In this document: one piece after another, positions 22,893 through 26,531 of the stretch | Numbering within the stretch: position 1 is the first letter of the stretch | Layout of the letters: every line of letters starts with the position of its first letter | Assembly: GCA_044339595.1 (NCBI GenBank) | Contig: JBIIVF010000017.1 | Location: 1-26,531 of the forward strand | DNA length: 26,531 nucleotides | Direction of reading: 5' to 3' | From: CAZTGZ01 sp044339595 | Lineage (GTDB): Bacteria > Bacteroidota > Bacteroidia > NS11-12g > UBA9320 | The notes under the pieces: generated by a model | Databases searched by the model: none | Told to the model about the DNA's origin: nothing | Seen by the model: the letters and a program-made list of their open reading frames with translations, nothing else | Program-made: the position numbers and the translations under genes

Positions 22893-24212
22893 TCACTCCG
22901 CTACGAGAGCACCGCTGAGTTTTCTCAGTTCATAATAGTATTTCAACACAGCCAATCCTGAATTAAATTGTCGGGTTTGGGCATTGAGCAGATTTTGCTG
23001 GGCGATGCGCAAATCCGTAGAAGTAATGGATCCATTCCGATAGGCCTCCAAACTTCTCTCCAAAGCAAGCTTGGCCAAAAGAACATGCTGTTGCTCCATT
23101 TCCTTTTGCTGAACGCTGAATCGATATCCCTCAAAAGCATTGAGAACATCCCTCGAAATGGATTTGGACGTTTCCTTCTTTTGTTCTTCACTCACAGAGA
23201 TCGCCAATTCAGCATTTTCGATGGAAGTTTTAATTTTCATCCCATCGAACAAGTTAAAATTGAGCCCTAATCCTCCTGAAAATCCCGCCACATCGCTGCT
23301 GAGTACGATACCCGCTCCATTTTCAGCATGATTGATTCCATAGGCCACATTCCCGGTTAGCACCGGCATTCTCTTGGAAAAGGCCAAACTGTAATCGAGC
23401 TCGGCTATCTCTTTATTCAGACCGGCGAGGATGAAGTTCCGGTTATTCCCAAGACTTTTAGTCAAAATCGCTTCCAGATTCTCATGGAGCAATTCTGTTT
23501 GTGGCATTCTCACAATATAATCCGTTTGGATTTCTTGTCCCATGATCCAATTCAGATTGCGTTTCAGGTTATTGAGTTGGAAAGAAGTTGTAGCCAGTGT
23601 TAAACTGTCGTTGGTGAAATCGACCCTGGCATTTAATCGGTCTAATCCGGTTCTAGAACCAATTTCAAAAGCCCTTTCAACCCGCAGCAAGCGTTCTTCA
23701 GAAATTTTTAAATTGCTTTGAAGAATCTCCAATGCATTTTGCGTTTTCAATACTTCTAGATACAGGTTGATGACCTGAATAACCGTATTTTCCGTGGTCA
23801 GCAACCATTGCATTTGGCTTCGGTCGCTTTGCGTTTGCAATTTCTTGTAATTGTACACCACTCCTAATCCATCAAACAAGGTATAACTCATCCCTAAGGA
23901 AGTATTGTATCCTTTGGAAATTGCACCTTCTACTTCGTTTTTAGGTATATTTCCGTTAAAAACGATGGTCGTATTTTGATTGCTGTAGGTTGTTCCGGCG
24001 GTCAAAGACACTTTTGGAAGGAGCCCTGCATTTCCCGGTGTTGCAAGATTTTCTGCCATTTCAGATTGAATACGGGCGACTTTTAAACCATGATTATAGC
24101 CCAATGTCTTTTCTATGGCTTGAGATAAAGTTAAGGTGTCGGCAAAGGCTTCAAAAGCGAAACCCCACGAAAACAGCACACAGATCAATGATATGAATAG
24201 GTTCTTTTTCAT
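22893..24212 (-). CDS. TolC-family outer-membrane efflux protein
   Basis: A 439-residue outer-membrane factor. The signal peptide is cleaved near AFA-D (residue 24). The rest shows the duplicated TolC layout: LTLSQAIEKTLGYNHGLKVAR opens the first long helical hairpin, beta strands come with SLGMSYTLFDGL (residues about 105-117) and again with GLGLNFNLFDGMKIKTSIENAEL, and helices carry NLYLEVLKTQNALEIL and LLNAQTRQFNSGLAVLKYYYELRKLSG. The two SYTLFDG/NFNLFDG strands are the matching strands of the two repeats. It is the exit duct for the RND pump encoded directly upstream (3 bp between genes), so they form one operon. Confidence 0.93.
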   Translation of the reverse strand: MKKNLFISLICVLFSWGFAFEAFADTLTLSQAIEKTLGYNHGLKVARIQSEMAENLATPGNAGLLPKVSLTAGTTYSNQNTTIVFNGNIPKNEVEGAISKGYNTSLGMSYTLFDGLGVVYNYKKLQTQSDRSQMQWLLTTENTVIQVINLYLEVLKTQNALEILQSNLKISEERLLRVERAFEIGSRTGLDRLNARVDFTNDSLTLATTSFQLNNLKRNLNWIMGQEIQTDYIVRMPQTELLHENLEAILTKSLGNNRNFILAGLNKEIAELDYSLAFSKRMPVLTGNVAYGINHAENGAGIVLSSDVAGFSGGLGLNFNLFDGMKIKTSIENAELAISVSEEQKKETSKSISRDVLNAFEGYRFSVQQKEMEQQHVLLAKLALERSLEAYRNGSITSTDLRIAQQNLLNAQTRQFNSGLAVLKYYYELRKLSGALVAE

Positions 24213-24215
24213 GGT

Positions 24216-26531
24216 TTACATTTTACTTTGGTCTAAACCTTCTAAATCCGCTTCTGCTTCTGCCTTCATTTCTATGATCGCAGGTTCCAATTCTTCTGCG
24301 GTGGGTGTTTTGGCATTCCACAGCCAAAATGCCCCGATTTTCACATCGCTGTATATGCTAAGCATGATCGGCAAGGTCAGCAAAGTAAGCAAAGTGGCAA
24401 ATCCGATTCCATATGCGATGGAGATGGCCATAGGAATGAGAAATTGTGCTTGAAAACTTTTTTCGAGAATTAAGGGAGAAAGTCCGGCGATAGTGGTGGC
24501 AGAAGTAAGAAAAATAGCTCGAAAACGAGAGGACCCCGCATTAAAAACAGCTTCCTTAAATGGCATTCCTTCCTTCAGATATTGATTCATGGTGGTCACC
24601 AAAACCAGGGAGTCGTTCACAATAATTCCAATCAATGCAAAAATCCCCAGATAAGAGAATATACTCAGGGGCAAGCCATGAATATAATGCCCCCAGGCCA
24701 CTCCAATGAATCCCAAAGGAATCATGGTGAAAACAATCAACGTTTGTGCAAGGGATCTAAAGGTAAACGCAATGATGATCAGAATACACGCCAACACTGC
24801 AGGAACGGCTTTCGTTGCACTCCGTTGGGTTTTGATGGCCTCGCGGTTCTGTCCTTCAAACAAGGGCGTTACACCGGGATATTTGGCTAGTATTGGAGGC
24901 AATATATCCTCCTTTATTTCGCTCAATATGGCCGGTGCCGAAAAATTCGGATTGTTTACATCGGCTTCTACTTTAATTTCTCTCTCGGCATCCAAATGGT
25001 TGATGTTCACGATTCCGCGCTCTATGGTATAGGTGGTGAGCTCTTTCAATGGGTATGAAGCTCCATCCGGTGTGCGAATACGCATTTCTTCGAGGTTCGA
25101 CAAATCTTTGCGGTCGTCTTCTCCGTAACGCACCCATATTTTGATTTCATCTATCCCCCGTTGAACCCTCTGAACTTCCGTACCAAAAAATCCTTGTCTC
25201 ACCTGTGCCATGATGTCTCTTTCCTTCAGACCCAACATGTGCGCTTTGTCTTTTAATTTGAGAATGACCTCCTTGCGACCTTCCTGATTGTTGTCGACCA
25301 CATCCTTCAACACCGGCATTTTCTTCATCGCTATTTTCAGCTCATCCTTACAAGCTTCCAATTCTTCGCTGTTTTTACCCAACAACGAAATTGAAACCGG
25401 CATTCCAAAGGGGCCGCTTGAACCAAAAGTCAATTTTTCGACATCCGACATCGGTCCTGCAGTATCTCTAATGGCATTGATGATGTTAAAACTGGCCATC
25501 TGACGTTCTTCACTGCTTAAGAGAATAATGTTCAGTTTCCCTTCATGCGTACCGGGGCCCAATTCCCGCTCGACATGGAGGATGACATCTTTCTTATCTT
25601 CCCGACCGGCCTTAATCTTATTGTTGATGTTCCGGGCCGCTTCTTCCAGATGCATCAATCTTTCTTCTGTTATGTATTCTCGCGTTCCGGATGGCATCAA
25701 AAGGGGCACTTCGATGAAGTCTCGTTCTATAAAAGGAAAGAAGGTCGCTTTGATGATTCCACCTTTAAAAGCTCCGATGGTAATGATAAACATCGAAATG
25801 GGGATCATCACAGCAAAGGTTCTGTACTTTAAAACAAATCCCAGCACGGGCACATACAATTTGTTTTTCATGAAGTTGAATATCCGGTCATTCAATCGTT
25901 CAAGGGCATTTTTGTTTTCCTTCCCGTGCAAAGCTTTGCTGTGTGCAAGGTGGGCAGGAAGCAAAATCAGACTTTCAATCAGCGAAACACTTAAGGTAGC
26001 AATCACCACCACCGACATTTCTGAGAAGAATTCACCGGCACGTCCTTCGAGAAAGAAGAAGGTTGCAAATGCAACTAAGGTTGTGGTTACAGAACTAAAA
26101 ACGGCCGGCCAAACTTCCAGTGTGCCATCTATAGCTGCCCTGAGCGGTGGTTTTCCGCGTTCATAGTGCTGGAAAACGTTTTCACTGACCACAATACCGT
26201 CATCTACCAAAATCCCCACCACCACAATCATCCCAAACAGCGAAATCACATTGATGGTTACACCTACCAAACCGGCGATGATGAACATTCCGAAAAAAGA
26301 AATCGGGAAAGAGGCCGCTACCCAAAAGGCAATTCTCCAATTGAGAAACATGCTAAGAAACAACAGAACCAGCAACATTCCCTGAATTCCATTGGTCACC
26401 AGCAAATCCTGTCTTTCGAGAAGGGTAATGGCTTGATCGCGAATCACATTGGCTTTGATGCCTTTGTTTTCTTTGTTGAACTTCTCAACGTACTCATTCA
26501 CAAAAGCCGAGGTACCCAAGATGTCTTCGAT
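24216..26531 (-). CDS. RND-family efflux pump permease subunit, N terminus beyond window edge
   Basis: The frame is open to the right edge, giving 772 residues; RND permeases are about 1000-1050, so roughly 250-280 N-terminal residues (TM1 and the first porter subdomains) are missing. Visible parts are TM2-TM6, with the proton-relay pair in GILVDDGIVVSENVF (TM4). The second periplasmic loop follows (FFPFIERDFIEVPLLMPSGT through GVTPLFEGQNREA), then TM8-TM12 with SIFSYLGIFALIGIIVNDSLVLVTTMNQY and FRAIFLTSATTIAGLSPL. It belongs to the HAE/AcrB-like proton-driven exporters of the inner membrane. The TTG at 26517-26519 is an internal leucine codon, not a start. The substrate is unknown. The needed adaptor protein is not in the window and may lie just upstream. 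Confidence 0.93.
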   Translation of the reverse strand: MEDILGTSAFVNEYVEKFNKENKGIKANVIRDQAITLLERQDLLVTNGIQGMLLVLLFLSMFLNWRIAFWVAASFPISFFGMFIIAGLVGVTINVISLFGMIVVVGILVDDGIVVSENVFQHYERGKPPLRAAIDGTLEVWPAVFSSVTTTLVAFATFFFLEGRAGEFFSEMSVVVIATLSVSLIESLILLPAHLAHSKALHGKENKNALERLNDRIFNFMKNKLYVPVLGFVLKYRTFAVMIPISMFIITIGAFKGGIIKATFFPFIERDFIEVPLLMPSGTREYITEERLMHLEEAARNINNKIKAGREDKKDVILHVERELGPGTHEGKLNIILLSSEERQMASFNIINAIRDTAGPMSDVEKLTFGSSGPFGMPVSISLLGKNSEELEACKDELKIAMKKMPVLKDVVDNNQEGRKEVILKLKDKAHMLGLKERDIMAQVRQGFFGTEVQRVQRGIDEIKIWVRYGEDDRKDLSNLEEMRIRTPDGASYPLKELTTYTIERGIVNINHLDAEREIKVEADVNNPNFSAPAILSEIKEDILPPILAKYPGVTPLFEGQNREAIKTQRSATKAVPAVLACILIIIAFTFRSLAQTLIVFTMIPLGFIGVAWGHYIHGLPLSIFSYLGIFALIGIIVNDSLVLVTTMNQYLKEGMPFKEAVFNAGSSRFRAIFLTSATTIAGLSPLILEKSFQAQFLIPMAISIAYGIGFATLLTLLTLPIMLSIYSDVKIGAFWLWNAKTPTAEELEPAIIEMKAEAEADLEGLDQSKM

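Noticed and set aside
26517..26519. TTG as the start of the RND permease
   Set aside because: The frame is open to the window edge and the protein would lack TM1 and the first periplasmic domain; it is an internal leucine codon of a gene cut by the edge.

Overview
The window is about 26.5 kb of chromosome from a member of the Bacteroidota. Four things support this: a SusC/SusD outer-membrane pair, TAnnTTTG-type -7 promoter boxes in front of several genes, phylum-typical families (DUF4290, DUF6132, a CstB-like persulfide dioxygenase, a Bacteroidota-type Crp/Fnr regulator), and a MurA with Asp in place of the usual active-site Cys. Genus cannot be told from sequence alone. There is no tRNA, rRNA, transposase, integrase or phage gene, so this is mostly ordinary chromosome with one decayed locus and one long gene-poor gap.

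Layout. (1) 1-2014: the 5' part of a DUF1801 gene on the minus strand, cut by the window edge, then a complete aldehyde dehydrogenase closest to 2-aminomuconate semialdehyde dehydrogenases (kynurenine route of tryptophan breakdown). (2) 2014-2514: diverged ~80-bp repeats with palindromic cores, next to a broken minus-strand gene for a secreted/outer-membrane protein. (3) 2717-7175: a probable sulfane-sulfur (persulfide) locus. It holds a Crp/Fnr regulator, a DUF2892 membrane protein, a methyltransferase, a persulfide dioxygenase with two rhodanese-like domains, a DUF6132 membrane protein, two single-domain rhodaneses and a rhodanese-thioredoxin lipoprotein, closed by a UUCG-loop terminator. 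(4) 7395-12022: SusD and SusC on the minus strand. (5) 12234-16470: DUF4290, murA, a TlpA-like thioredoxin, then grpE-dnaJ behind a sigma-54-like promoter candidate. (6) 16506-21669: ruvC (minus), a YbhN-like membrane protein overlapping a processive GT2 glycosyltransferase, a small winged-helix-like protein overlapping tail-to-tail with a conserved unknown gene, and citrate synthase. (7) 21670-22353: a gene-poor gap with a terminator and several inverted repeats. (8) 22354-26531: a Blc-type lipocalin, then TolC and RND pump genes on the minus strand, the pump running off the right edge.

Working together: the sulfur locus is the most coherent system. The dioxygenase would oxidise glutathione- or other low-molecular-weight persulfide to sulfite, the rhodaneses would move sulfane sulfur between carriers, the lipoprotein would act in the periplasm, and the Crp-family protein is the obvious candidate regulator. 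GrpE and DnaJ form a co-chaperone operon without dnaK. The TolC-RND pair would need an adaptor protein, probably just outside the window. Several starts were moved downstream from in-frame TTG codons to ATG codons. In four genes the ATG lies exactly 4 nt after a -7-like box, which suggests leaderless transcripts.
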